Shown here: piece after piece, positions 54,486-64,000 of the stretch
Layout: every line of letters begins with the position of its first letter
How positions within the stretch are numbered: the stretch's first letter is position 1
Assembly: GCA_028287135.1 (NCBI GenBank)
Contig: JAQBQE010000032.1
Span: 62,001-126,000, forward strand
DNA: 64,000 bases
DNA from: Myxococcales bacterium
GTDB taxonomy: Bacteria > Myxococcota_A > Polyangia > Haliangiales > Haliangiaceae
Direction: 5' to 3'
Program-made: the position numbers and the translations under genes
The notes under the pieces: generated by a model
Databases searched by the model: none
Told to the model about the DNA's origin: nothing
The model's input: the letters and a program-made list of their open reading frames with translations, nothing else

Positions 54486-54494
54486 GACATTCCC

Positions 54495-56387
<1,893 letters not shown>

Positions 56388-56571
56388 AGGAGTGGCGCGG
56401 ACCTTACCAGTACGACCCGCCGAACCCAAGATGCTAGGTTGGACCCCGACGATCCACGTCACGCGTGAGTTTCCGTCGGATGTAGGCCCCTGAGATCGTG
56501 GTGGATCCCAGGATCTCGCAGCGCCGTCGCCCGACCCACGGCAGGTCCTCGTGCGTTACCTTGTCCTCCGC

Positions 56572-57432
56572 ATGCGAACGTTCCTCGTCGCCTCGGTCCT
56601 CGGTTCCCTGGCCCTCGGATGTGGAGCGCCATCGTCGACCCCGATCACCCCGGCCGCTCCCGCCGTGCCGGCTGCGAAGCTCGGTGACGGCGCACCGCTG
56701 GTCACGCCCGGTGAGCGCATGACCTATCGCGTGGTGCTCGGCGGCGTCGAGCTCGCCGCGATGAGCCTCGGGATCGGCGAGCGCACCGAGCTCGCCGGCA
56801 ACCCGACGATCCTGGTCCAGGGCCACGCCAGGTCGGTCGGCCTCGCCAACATGATCGCCGCGATCGACGACACGTTCACCTCGTGGCTCGACGTCGACAC
56901 CGGCCGCTCGCTGCGGTTCGTGGTCGACGAGTACGAGACCAACAGCAAGGTCAACATCGAGCACACGATCGCGGACCTCGCGAACAAGACGGCCGAGCTG
57001 CTGCCGATCACGTTCGCTCTCAACGATGCCCCGCCGCAGCCCGAGCCGCAGAAGCTGCGTGATCCCGACGTCTGGGACTACAACGCATTCCTCGTCGCGC
57101 TGCGCAGCTGGGAGGGACCGGTCGGGACGACGCAGAGCGTCGAGGTCCTGCGCAGCCGGTGGCTGTGGCGCGTCGACATGAAGATCCGCAGCAAGGAGCG
57201 GCTGACCACCGAGCTCGGCGATCTACCCGCGCTGCGCTTCGATGGTCACACCTACAAGGTCGATCGCCAGGGAGCGAAGGACCCGAAGAGCGACGAGCGC
57301 GACTTCTCGATCTGGATCAGCGACGACGACGGCCGCGTGCCGCTGCTGATCGTCGCGCGAACGGACTACGGCGACGTCAGGATGGAGATCGTCGACTATC
57401 AGCCCGGCACGGGCCAGCGCCTGCGTCCGTGA
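56572..57432 (+). CDS. DUF3108 lipoprotein
   Basis: 286 aa from the ATG at 56572 (GTG at 56551 also possible). Signal peptide ends in LALGC. DUF3108 hallmarks: PGERMTYRVVLGGVELAAMSLG near residues 44-62, a SLRFVVDEYE segment, WDYNAFLVALRSW at about 164, and a C-terminal strand set with TYKV and IWISDDDGRVPLLI. The fold is a large beta-barrel-like sheet, similar to lipoprotein-carrier proteins such as LolA, so lipid or lipoprotein handling in the periplasm is possible. Not proven for this family. Confidence 0.87.
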   Translation: MRTFLVASVLGSLALGCGAPSSTPITPAAPAVPAAKLGDGAPLVTPGERMTYRVVLGGVELAAMSLGIGERTELAGNPTILVQGHARSVGLANMIAAIDDTFTSWLDVDTGRSLRFVVDEYETNSKVNIEHTIADLANKTAELLPITFALNDAPPQPEPQKLRDPDVWDYNAFLVALRSWEGPVGTTQSVEVLRSRWLWRVDMKIRSKERLTTELGDLPALRFDGHTYKVDRQGAKDPKSDERDFSIWISDDDGRVPLLIVARTDYGDVRMEIVDYQPGTGQRLRP

Positions 57433-57438
57433 GTCCGC

Positions 57439-58422
57439 TCAGTGACCGTGGCCTTCGTGGCCCGGAGCGCCGCCGGCCTTCGCACCACCGCCAGCCGCCG
57501 ACTTGAACTGCTTCTCGCCCTTCGCGAGGACGACCTTCTCGTAATAGTCGGCGCCCGACACACCCGAGGCCTCGGCGATCTTCAGCTGCTCGTCGATGAT
57601 CTGCTTGAAGCCTTCCTTCGGCAGCGCGCCGCCGATGAACTTGCCGTTGATGAAGAAGCCCGGGGTTCCGGTGACCTTGAACTTGTTGAGCTCGGCCATG
57701 TCGCCCTGGACCATCGCCTGGCACTCCGCGCCCTTCATGTCGGCCTCGAGCTTCGCCATGTCGAGTCCGACCTCCTTCGCGATCGCCTTGAGGTTCTCCT
57801 CGCCCATCTTGGACGGGTCACGCGACTGCGAGTACGCGAGGAAGCCCTTGGCCCAGATCGCGTTCTTCATCTCCTTGTACTTGCCCTGCTTGGCACCCGC
57901 GCACGCAGCCATGTGGGCGGCGGTCGCGACCTGCGGGTGGACGACCATGTCCTTGTAGACGACGCGGACCTTGCCGCCGTACTCCTTCACGAGCTCGTCC
58001 ATGATGCCCGACGTGCGCTCGCAGTACGGGCACGCGAAGTCGAACGCCTTGACGACGGTGACCGGTGCCGACGCGGGGCCATCGACCTTGCCGAACTTGA
58101 TGTCCTCGGCGACCTGCACGGCGAACATGGCGTTCGGATCGTGCTCCTCGGCGGCCTGCTGCTGCTGCTGCTGCTTCTGCTGGCCATAGACCTTGCCGAG
58201 GAAGTCGAGCGCCTCGGCGTACTTGGCGTTGTGATCCTCGAGGCGGCGGAGCCGGGTCTCGACGTCACCGCTGTGATCCGCCTTGGTCGACACCGCGACG
58301 GCCGCGCTGTTCTCGGCCGAGGGCATCTCGGCCTTCATGCCGTCGAGCTTCGAGGAAGCTTGCTCGCAACCGATGGCCGAGGTGACGAGCAGCAAGGACA
58401 AGGCGAATCCAGAGGTCTTCAT
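57439..58422 (-). CDS. DsbA-like thioredoxin-fold lipoprotein, CPYC type (paralogue 1)
   Basis: 327 aa. Lipobox AIGC (Cys19), then a helical coiled-coil-like segment (LRRLEDHNAKYAEAL) and a Gln-rich stretch (QQKQQQQQQ, residues 81-89). The thioredoxin/DsbA domain begins at about 108; active site CPYC at 131-134 and cis-Pro in VTGTPGFF. It ends in a His/Gly-rich tail (HEGHGH) that could bind metal. A role in disulfide exchange on the outer face of the cell is likely. First of three tandem paralogues (57439-60384), all on the minus strand, all sharing the coiled segment and domain. Confidence 0.92.
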   Translation of the reverse strand: MKTSGFALSLLLVTSAIGCEQASSKLDGMKAEMPSAENSAAVAVSTKADHSGDVETRLRRLEDHNAKYAEALDFLGKVYGQQKQQQQQQAAEEHDPNAMFAVQVAEDIKFGKVDGPASAPVTVVKAFDFACPYCERTSGIMDELVKEYGGKVRVVYKDMVVHPQVATAAHMAACAGAKQGKYKEMKNAIWAKGFLAYSQSRDPSKMGEENLKAIAKEVGLDMAKLEADMKGAECQAMVQGDMAELNKFKVTGTPGFFINGKFIGGALPKEGFKQIIDEQLKIAEASGVSGADYYEKVVLAKGEKQFKSAAGGGAKAGGAPGHEGHGH

Positions 58423-58468
58423 GGCCCCGGGTTCTTACATGCGGGAGTCGGCGTGCCTAGTCCCCGCG

Positions 58469-58488
58469 ATATTCCCGGGTACGAATAT
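58469..58488. promoter_or_regulatory. AT-rich inverted repeat between two DsbA-like genes
   Basis: ATATTC-CCGGGTAC-GAATAT, perfect 6-bp arms, lies 47 bp upstream of the start of paralogue 1 and downstream of paralogue 2. In so GC-rich a sequence it stands out and may be an operator. Confidence 0.35.
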
Positions 58489-58518
58489 TTCGGCTGACGG
58501 GGGTGCTGCCGGGCGGGG

Positions 58519-59439
58519 TCAGCGGCCCGTCCGGGCAGGCTTGAACGTCTTTTCGCCCTTCACCATCACGACCTTGTCGTAGTAGTCGGCGGCGGCCACG
58601 CCCGACGCGGTGACCACGGCGAGCTGCTCGTCGATCAGCGCCTTGAAGCCCTCCTTCGGCAGCGCGCCGCTGATCGGCTTGCCGTTGATGAAGAACGTCG
58701 GCGTCGCGTTGACCTTGAACTTCGCGAGCTCGGCCGTGTCATCGACGAGGATCGTCTTGCACGCGTCGCCCTTCATGTCGGCCTCGAGCTTCTTGACGTC
58801 GAGCTTCATGGCCTTCGCGATCGACAGCAGATTCGCCTCGCCGAGCTTGCCGACCTCGCGGGTATCGACATACGCGCGGAACCCCTTCTCCCAGATCGCG
58901 GTCTTGAACGGCAGGTACTTGCCCTGCTTCGCAGCGGCGCACGCGGCGAGATGCGCGGTCGTCGCGACCTCGGGGTGGACGACGAGGTCCTTGTAGATGA
59001 CGCGGACCTTGCCGGCGTACTCCGTGACGAGCTCCTCCATCACGCTCGACGTCCGCTCGCAGTAGGGACACGCGAAGTCGAACGCCTTGACGATCGTCAC
59101 CGCCGCGGTGGCGGGACCGGCGACCTTGCCGAGCTTGACGTCCGCCGCGATCTCGACGGCGAACATCGCGTCGGGATCGAGCTCGTCGTCGCGCTGGCGC
59201 TGCGTGGCCTTCTGCTGCTCGTAGACCTTGCCGAGGAACTCGAGGGCCTCGGCGTACCTCTCGAGCTTCTCCTCGAGCCGGCGCAGCCGGAGCTCCATCT
59301 CCATGGCCGCGGCACGATCGACCGGCGGCGCGGTCGACGGCAGCGCGGGTGGCGGTGCCGGGCTCCGCGCGCAGCCCGAGGGGGCGGCGGCGAGCAAGCC
59401 GACGACGGAACAGCCGAGCAGCAACGACCGGAGCTTCAT
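58519..59439 (-). CDS. DsbA-like thioredoxin-fold lipoprotein, CPYC type (paralogue 2)
   Basis: 306 aa. Signal peptide with lipobox PSGC (Cys23) and a Pro-rich linker, then the same helical segment (RLRRLEEKLERYAEAL) as its neighbours, and the thioredoxin domain with CPYC at 124-127 and cis-Pro in VNATPTFF. It lacks the poly-Gln run and the His-rich tail of paralogue 1. The three paralogues differ mostly in the linker and the C-terminus, which suggests duplication followed by divergence. Confidence 0.9.
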   Translation of the reverse strand: MKLRSLLLGCSVVGLLAAAPSGCARSPAPPPALPSTAPPVDRAAAMEMELRLRRLEEKLERYAEALEFLGKVYEQQKATQRQRDDELDPDAMFAVEIAADVKLGKVAGPATAAVTIVKAFDFACPYCERTSSVMEELVTEYAGKVRVIYKDLVVHPEVATTAHLAACAAAKQGKYLPFKTAIWEKGFRAYVDTREVGKLGEANLLSIAKAMKLDVKKLEADMKGDACKTILVDDTAELAKFKVNATPTFFINGKPISGALPKEGFKALIDEQLAVVTASGVAAADYYDKVVMVKGEKTFKPARTGR

Positions 59440-59466
59440 GCTCCGGTTACTAGCATCGGTCGTCGG

Positions 59467-60384
59467 CTACTGGGCGGCGGACTTGAACTGCTTCAAGCCT
59501 TTGCCCATGACTTCTTTGCTGTAGTACTCGGCCGGCGAGACGCCCGAGGCCTGCGCGACCTTGAGCCGCTCGTCGATGATCTGCTTGAAGCCTTCCTTCG
59601 GAAGCGCTCCGCCGACGAACTTGCCGTTGATGAAGAACGCCGGGGTCGCGTTGACCTTGAACTTCGCCAGCTCGGCCATGTCGGCCTGCACGAAGCCCGC
59701 GCACTCCGGGCTGTCCATGTCGGCCTTGAACTTCGCCGGGTCGGTGCCGATGTCCTTGGCGATCGCGAGGATGTTCTCCTCGCCGAGCTTGGACGGGTCA
59801 CGCGACTGGGCGTACGGCGTGAACGCCTTGTCCCAGAACGCCATGTAGTACTCGAGGAACTTGCCCTGCTTCGCCGCAGCGCAGGTGGCGTTGTGAGCCT
59901 TTGCCACCTGCTGGGGATGCACGACCATGTTCTTGAACACGACGCGCACCTTGCCGTCGTACTCCTTCACGATTTCCTGGAGGGTCGAACTGACCCTCTG
60001 GCAGTAGGGTCAAGCAAAATCCCAGGCCTCGATGATCGTCACGAAGGCGTCGTTCTTGCCCTCGACGAGTCCGGCCTTGATGTTCTGCTCGATGTCGACC
60101 GCGAACACGGCGTTCGGGTCCATCTCCTCGCGCGCCTGCTGCTGCTGCTGCTGCTTCTGCTGCGCGTAGACCTTGCCGAGGAAGTCGAGCGCCTCGGCAT
60201 GCTTCGCGTAGTTGTCCTCGAGCCGACGCACGCGCGTCTCCATGTCACCGCTGTGGTCGGCGACCGACGAGACACCCGGGGTGTTGCTCGGCAACTCCCC
60301 CGAGCCATCGAGCTTGGACTTGGCATTCTCGCAACCGGTCGAGGTGAGGAGCAGGACCGCAGCGATCGTGGCGAGACGCTTCAT
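59467..60384 (-). CDS. DsbA-like selenoprotein lipoprotein, UPYC active site (paralogue 3)
   Basis: 305 aa if the in-frame TGA at 60010-60012 is read as selenocysteine (residue 125). ATG at 60384; lipobox STGC (Cys18); the same helical segment and a Gln-rich run (QQKQQQQQQ) as paralogue 1; then the thioredoxin domain. Upstream of the TGA the protein reads EAWDFA, downstream PYCQRVSS, so TGA sits exactly where paralogues 1 and 2 have the first Cys of CPYC. The downstream half is fully conserved (KEYDGKVRV, VNATPAFFINGKFVGGALPKEGFK) and in the same frame with no other defect. A SECIS-like hairpin follows the TGA. A Cys-to-stop mutation is the alternative. Confidence 0.85.
59980..59998 (-). promoter_or_regulatory. 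Bacterial SECIS-like hairpin after the in-frame TGA
   Basis: In the mRNA, GAGGGUC and GACCCUC form a perfect 7-bp stem around the loop AGUUC. The loop begins 18 nt after the UGA, and it has a G in its second position. These fit published bacterial SECIS rules (apical loop 16-37 nt after UGA, G among the first two loop bases). It lies inside the coding sequence, as bacterial SECIS do. Confidence 0.75.
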
Positions 60385-60451
60385 GGGGTGAACTTCCCAC
60401 ACGATATCGGCACTGACAAGAACACTACGCCGGTGGCATGCTGCCCGCCCC

Positions 60452-61717
60452 GTGCGCCGCCCCTTGCTGACCGTGCTGTTGCTCGCCTCGACCGTCACTC
60501 CCGGCTGTGGAGATGACGGAGCCACGCCGGTCGATGCGGGCGGTGACGTCACGCCGATGATCGATGCGCCGCCCAACAGCTGTCAATCGCAGGGCGCGAT
60601 CGGTCAGTTCATCCGGCGCGCAGGAAATCCACGCGTGCTGCCGGGGACGACGTTCACCGACGGCAAGATCGACACCCGGATCGCGGACCCCGACGTCCAG
60701 TGGGACGCGACCGCACAGCGCTGGATCGCGTACTGGGGTGCCGGCCATGGCGCGAGCTACACCGATCCGAACCTGGTCTCGATCATCCGGCGTGCGACGA
60801 GCGCCGATCGGATGAGCTGGACCCTCGATGACGAGCCGGCATTTGCCCAGAGCACGTCGCCGACGGCCTGGGACCGCGTCCACACCGACGCGCCGACCGT
60901 CGTCTACAACCCGGCCGCACCCGCCGACCGTCGCTACCTGATGCTGTACGCCGGTGCCGACGGTGCGTTCCCGCATCCCGGCTACACGCGCCCCAACTAC
61001 CAGATCGGCGCAGCGTTCTCTGCCGACGGCCGCACGTTCACGCGCGTTCCCGCCGCACAGTCGCCACACGGCAAGGACGGCCTCGTGCTGACGGGTCTCC
61101 AGGTGTTCCCGACCGGCGCCGACGGCATCGTCTCGGATCCCGAGGTCGTCCTCGTCGACGGCATCTACCACCTCTACTTCTCCAGCCTGTCGTGCAGTGG
61201 CGCGACCTGCGCGACGATCGATACGTTCGGCGTCTCGCACGCGACCTCGCCCGACGGGATCACGTGGACGATCGAGGAGGCACCGGTGCGCAGCCTGCTC
61301 AGGACCTCGCTGCTGACCAGTGGCGGCGAGCAGCCGTCGGTGATCTACGACGCGATCCACTGCACCTGGGAGATCTGGCTGCGGAGCGACGCCGGGATGG
61401 ACGCCACGACCCAGCCCGTCCGCCAGGCCAACATGATCGGTGTCTACAAGGCCGACTCCGAGGATGGGATGTCGTGGCACGCCAACTTCGCGTTCAACCG
61501 CGATCTGACGTGGGACGCAACCGCGGTCAATGCGACCGGCGAGGATCTCGGCATGCGCGCCGGCGCGGATATCGCCGCCAACGGCAACGGCCGCCTGATG
61601 CTCTACGTCGGCTACGACGACGATAACGTGCCGACCGGGTTCACCCTGCCGCTGCGCGCGGGCGGGACCACGCCCGGCGTGTCCGCGCTCAACATCGCGA
61701 CACGCGACCTGCCGTAG
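60452..61717 (+). CDS. Lipoprotein with five-bladed beta-propeller (GH43/GH130-like)
   Basis: 421 aa from a GTG. Signal peptide with lipobox TPGC. After an Asp/Ala-rich linker the domain starts with IADPDVQWDATAQRWIAYWGAG; a second blade contains VSDPEVVLVDGIYHLYFSS, and a later one VGYDDDNVPTGF. These are the Asp-x-x-hydrophobic blade motifs of glycoside hydrolase clans with a five-bladed propeller (GH43, GH32, GH130 and others). Two acidic residues in the DPDV and DPEV strands could be catalytic, but the family and substrate are not clear. Divergent with the selenoprotein gene (67-bp gap). Confidence 0.75.
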   Translation: MRRPLLTVLLLASTVTPGCGDDGATPVDAGGDVTPMIDAPPNSCQSQGAIGQFIRRAGNPRVLPGTTFTDGKIDTRIADPDVQWDATAQRWIAYWGAGHGASYTDPNLVSIIRRATSADRMSWTLDDEPAFAQSTSPTAWDRVHTDAPTVVYNPAAPADRRYLMLYAGADGAFPHPGYTRPNYQIGAAFSADGRTFTRVPAAQSPHGKDGLVLTGLQVFPTGADGIVSDPEVVLVDGIYHLYFSSLSCSGATCATIDTFGVSHATSPDGITWTIEEAPVRSLLRTSLLTSGGEQPSVIYDAIHCTWEIWLRSDAGMDATTQPVRQANMIGVYKADSEDGMSWHANFAFNRDLTWDATAVNATGEDLGMRAGADIAANGNGRLMLYVGYDDDNVPTGFTLPLRAGGTTPGVSALNIATRDLP

Positions 61718-61722
61718 CCCTA

Positions 61723-62637
61723 TCAGGAGCGACGAACGTCAGCGACGTCGACGCCGTGCGCGAGCAACGAGAGCTCGAACTCGGCGGGGTTCTTCTTCCA
61801 CCGCTCGTACTCGGCCTCGCTGACCGGCACGACATGCGCGAGCGTCACCGCCGGCGGGCCCTCGAAGATCGGGAGCTCGAGCTGCCACAGCCGCGGCACC
61901 GCGATGTAGACGTGCGGCAGGCGCTGGGAGAGATCGGTCACCTGAAGCGAGCCGATCACGTCACGCACCATCACCCCCGGCTCCGGGAAGTACTGCGTGT
62001 CGGCGAGGTGAAACGCGAGGTTGGCGAGGATCTGTCCGCAGACGTCGGCGTCGACGGTGGTCGCCAGGATCAGCTCGATCCGTGGTCGCTGCGCCTCGGG
62101 CCAGATCTTGTTCGAGAGCCCGACCGTGACGAACGTCCATTGCCCGAACAGCGGCTGGTTGTTGATCCGGCCGACATCGACGGTGCGCGCCTGGTCGGTC
62201 GCGTGCCGGTAGGTCCGGGTCGAGAACGCTCCGAACGTGTCGCGCAAGGCATCGGACGCGCGCATCGAGGTCTGGAGGAAGGTCGCGAGCTGGGGAATCC
62301 CGAGCGCCATCTCGATCCAGCTCGGCTGCAATCCGAGCGTGCGCTCGAGGTAGCTCTTGGCAACGACGCTGTTGCCGAGCTCGGCGTGCGCCACGGCACC
62401 ACCCCACAGGGCGGTCGCACTCAGCGGAGCAAGTCCGATCGCGCGATCGAAGGCGCGCGCTGCCTCCTGAGACCGCCCGAGACGCAAGAGCGAATGGCCA
62501 AGACCTTTCCACGCATGCGGATGTGGAGGGAACAGCGCCGCCGCCTTCTCGAACCGCACGGCGGCGTCCTCGTAGCGATCGTTACGGAGAAGCTCGTTCG
62601 CCTCCGTGACGAGGCTATCGGCCGCAGCCTGACTCAT
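61723..62637 (-). CDS. TPR protein with suppressor-of-fused (Sufu-like) domain
   Basis: 304 aa from the ATG at 62637 (ATG at 62649 is an alternative). N-terminal residues 10-105 are TPR helices (HAWKGLGHSLLRLGRSQEAARAFDRA). The C-terminal 190 residues match the Sufu-like domain: WTFVTVGLSNKIWPEA, RIELILATTVD, PEPGVMVRDVIG and RLPHVYIAVPRLW. Bacterial Sufu proteins are often immunity or scaffold proteins. No toxin gene is adjacent. Its end and the propeller gene end are 5 bp apart (convergent). Confidence 0.75.
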   Translation of the reverse strand: MSQAAADSLVTEANELLRNDRYEDAAVRFEKAAALFPPHPHAWKGLGHSLLRLGRSQEAARAFDRAIGLAPLSATALWGGAVAHAELGNSVVAKSYLERTLGLQPSWIEMALGIPQLATFLQTSMRASDALRDTFGAFSTRTYRHATDQARTVDVGRINNQPLFGQWTFVTVGLSNKIWPEAQRPRIELILATTVDADVCGQILANLAFHLADTQYFPEPGVMVRDVIGSLQVTDLSQRLPHVYIAVPRLWQLELPIFEGPPAVTLAHVVPVSEAEYERWKKNPAEFELSLLAHGVDVADVRRS

Positions 62638-62680
62638 GGCCAACCGCATACCATGGGCCGCTGTGCCACGTGCAAGCTGC

Positions 62681-62686
62681 TATGCT
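62681..62686 (+). promoter_or_regulatory. -10-like hexamer TATGCT, 9 nt before the start at 62696
   Basis: TGCTATGCT (extended -10 form), nine bases, ATG. It is in the 58-bp space between two divergent genes. Confidence 0.4.
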
Positions 62687-62695
62687 GCGCCGCAG

Positions 62696-63199
62696 ATGAG
62701 CGCTGCTGTTGGAGCCGATATCGAGGCCTTGTGCTCGAAATGCGGAGACGTGTGGCACGTGGTGGTCGCCAAGGACGGCGACAAGATCGTCAAGGTTCTC
62801 TGCAAGCAGTGCGGTGGCTATCACCGGTACAGGTCGCCGCATGGCGCGCCCGCCGTGAAGAAGATGCCGGCAGCGACGCGTCCGCCCAAGGAGCCACGCG
62901 CGACGCGTGATCCCGTCGAGCGGTTCGAGAAGCCCGCGGTGGCGGCGGATCTGTCCCGCCCGGCGCGTCCCTATCGCGCGAGCGAGAAGTTCGAGGTCGG
63001 CGACCGCGTCGACCACCCGAGCTTCGGCCAGGGCACCATCGAGATCAGCGAGCCTGGCAAGATCACCGTGTTCTTCGGCACCGGTCGCCGGATCCTCGCG
63101 CAGGCGAAGGAGACCGAGGTGAAGACCGGGCTCGAGCGCCCGAAACCGTTCGATCACACGAAGCCGACGCCCGGCGGCAAGCCGGTCGGCGGGAACTGA
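62696..63199 (+). CDS. Zinc-ribbon protein with CarD/UvrD-tudor-like domain
   Basis: 167 aa. Residues 10-45 hold two CxxC pairs (CSKC and CKQC), a zinc ribbon. A basic Pro/Arg/Lys-rich linker follows. From about 95 there is a small SH3-like beta domain (EVGDRVDHPSFGQGTIE, then ITVFFGTGRRIL) like the tudor-type domains of CarD and the C-terminus of UvrD. Such domains bind RNA polymerase or DNA. The combination suggests a transcription- or repair-associated role; not proven. It ends 11 bp before the next gene. Confidence 0.7.
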   Translation: MSAAVGADIEALCSKCGDVWHVVVAKDGDKIVKVLCKQCGGYHRYRSPHGAPAVKKMPAATRPPKEPRATRDPVERFEKPAVAADLSRPARPYRASEKFEVGDRVDHPSFGQGTIEISEPGKITVFFGTGRRILAQAKETEVKTGLERPKPFDHTKPTPGGKPVGGN

Positions 63200-63210
63200 C
63201 AGGTCGCGCC

Positions 63211-63945
63211 ATGGCCCGCCGTCGCCTCGGCTTGCTCGGTCCGATCATCGTGATCGCCGGTCTCGTGATCGGCGGTCTCGGGGTCTGGTTCATGATCAGT
63301 AACCGTCCGACGGCGGGCGTCGTGATCGACGAGATCCCGCTCGACGATAAGGCAAAGATCGTCGTCCGTGGAGAGACCGCGGGTGAGCGCTCGTACGTCG
63401 AGCTCCACGTCGACGGCGACCTGAAGTGGCAGGCGCTCGTGCCGCTCTACGGCGGACGGCCGGGAACCCCCGGCATCGCATGGAGCGACAAGGTCCTCTC
63501 GGTGCGCGTCGTCCGCGATCACAAGGCCGAGCTGTTCGCGATCGCGATGCAGGATGCGTCCAAGCTCGGCGGCGTCCATCTCGCCCCCGACAAGGGGCCG
63601 ATCAAGCTCGACGCGCCTGGGCCGGTGACGCTCACCGATCACGTGCGCTCCTACGAGATCATCAGCGGCGAGGGCTGGCATCAGCTCGCGGCGGTCGCCC
63701 TCGACATCGGCAGGGTCGTATGGACCCGCGATCTCGGCCCTGTCCCGGTCGATGCAGGTGGGATCGAGAGCGGGTTTGTCTGGATCCAGCAGGGAACCGG
63801 CAAGCGCTGGTTCAACGTGTTCAGCGGCAAGGAGGATCGCTCGATCGAGAAGATCGGACCTCCGCCACAGGGAGGCGTTCCTCCGCCATGGCCGACCACG
63901 CCTGACCGCGATTCAGCGCCCGCCAGCACGCCCAAGCCGTTGTGA
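63211..63945 (+). CDS. Membrane-anchored protein with beta-rich extracytoplasmic domain
   Basis: 244 aa. A single N-terminal TM helix (residues 8-28, after MARRR; uncleaved signal anchor) and an extracytoplasmic beta-sandwich (VVIDEIPLDDKAKIVVRG, SYVELHVDGDLKWQ, LSVRVVRDHKAELFAI). The C-terminal 40 residues are a Pro-rich disordered tail. I do not recognise a family. The spacing suggests co-transcription with the zinc-ribbon gene. Confidence 0.7.
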   Translation: MARRRLGLLGPIIVIAGLVIGGLGVWFMISNRPTAGVVIDEIPLDDKAKIVVRGETAGERSYVELHVDGDLKWQALVPLYGGRPGTPGIAWSDKVLSVRVVRDHKAELFAIAMQDASKLGGVHLAPDKGPIKLDAPGPVTLTDHVRSYEIISGEGWHQLAAVALDIGRVVWTRDLGPVPVDAGGIESGFVWIQQGTGKRWFNVFSGKEDRSIEKIGPPPQGGVPPPWPTTPDRDSAPASTPKPL

Positions 63946-63969
63946 TAACAGCGTAAAGATCGAGGCCCT

Positions 63970-63985
63970 GTGACGCGTTCGTCAC
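63970..63985. terminator. Short hairpin after the last gene, followed by a -10-like TATACT
   Basis: GTGACG-CGTT-CGTCAC forms a 6-bp stem. No T-run follows, so it is a weak terminator candidate or an operator. TATACT at 63994-63999 may be the -10 of the next gene outside the window. Confidence 0.35.
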
Positions 63986-64000
63986 GGAGCGGGTATACTT

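Noticed and set aside
60010..60012. TGA read as an ordinary stop, with two separate genes (59467-59970 and 60010-60384)
   Set aside because: Both parts form one paralogous protein in one frame; the TGA falls on the active-site Cys and is followed by a SECIS-like stem.

Overview
The window is about 64 kb of very GC-rich bacterial chromosome, densely coded on both strands, with no rRNA, tRNA, CRISPR array or insertion sequence that I could find. The content suggests a myxobacterium (Myxococcota/Polyangia, perhaps near Kofleriaceae/Haliangium). Three Hanks-type Ser/Thr kinases carry C-terminal membrane anchors. There are many lipoproteins with Asp/Ala/Pro-rich linkers, PEGA and TPR proteins, AgmX/TonB-type C-terminal domains, and a DUF2378-like protein. 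The taxonomic placement is inference from gene content only.

Layout. 1-1440: an M28 peptidase (cut by the window edge) coupled to an extensin-like protein, divergent from 1471-7627, a giant (about 2050 aa) protein gene broken by a frameshift near 3526. 7643-14209: kinase, YjbQ, SMI1/KNR4, VanY-like M15 peptidase, C39-like protease, a membrane protein and a beta-lactamase-fold hydrolase. 14272-21475: a second kinase, an ECF sigma factor, and a translationally coupled 1489-aa multidomain anti-sigma protein (zinc finger, TM, FecR, VIT, VWA, repeats, AgmX-like end). 21490-31388: DUF2378-like protein, an acyl-CoA carboxylase beta subunit, a TPR lipoprotein, an FAD oxidoreductase, a possible caspase-fold secreted peptidase, a tandem TonB-C protein and a lipid-linked glycan flippase. 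31468-34716: methyltransferase, a MazEF-type toxin-antitoxin module, a CDP-alcohol phosphatidyltransferase and a lipoprotein.

34849-40610 is the most repeat-rich and accessory-looking part: a Gly-rich lipoprotein, an HNH nuclease with an in-frame 24-bp tandem repeat, a 546-bp non-coding stretch with a 106-bp tandem duplication, a DNA methyltransferase, and a Phd/ParE-type toxin-antitoxin pair. 40626-46429 holds DUF971, a nitroreductase and a three-gene operon of PEGA protein, lipoprotein and PEGA-bearing kinase. 46467-51199 includes a pair of adjacent genes that together look like a split copper amine oxidase homologue. 51442-56387 holds a SEC-C protein, an aspartyl-protease-like lipoprotein and korB-korA (2-oxoacid:ferredoxin oxidoreductase). 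56572-63945 holds a DUF3108 lipoprotein, three tandem DsbA-like lipoproteins, a beta-propeller lipoprotein, a TPR-Sufu protein, a zinc-ribbon protein and a membrane-anchored protein.

The strongest discovery is the third DsbA-like gene (59467-60384). An in-frame TGA sits exactly where its two neighbouring paralogues have the first Cys of the CPYC active site, and a perfect 7-bp hairpin lies 18 nt downstream, as expected for a bacterial SECIS. I read it as a selenocysteine-containing (UPYC) lipoprotein. A second, genome-style signal is that at least 15 genes have a -10-like TAnnnT hexamer only 6-10 nt before the start codon, suggesting widespread leaderless or near-leaderless transcription.
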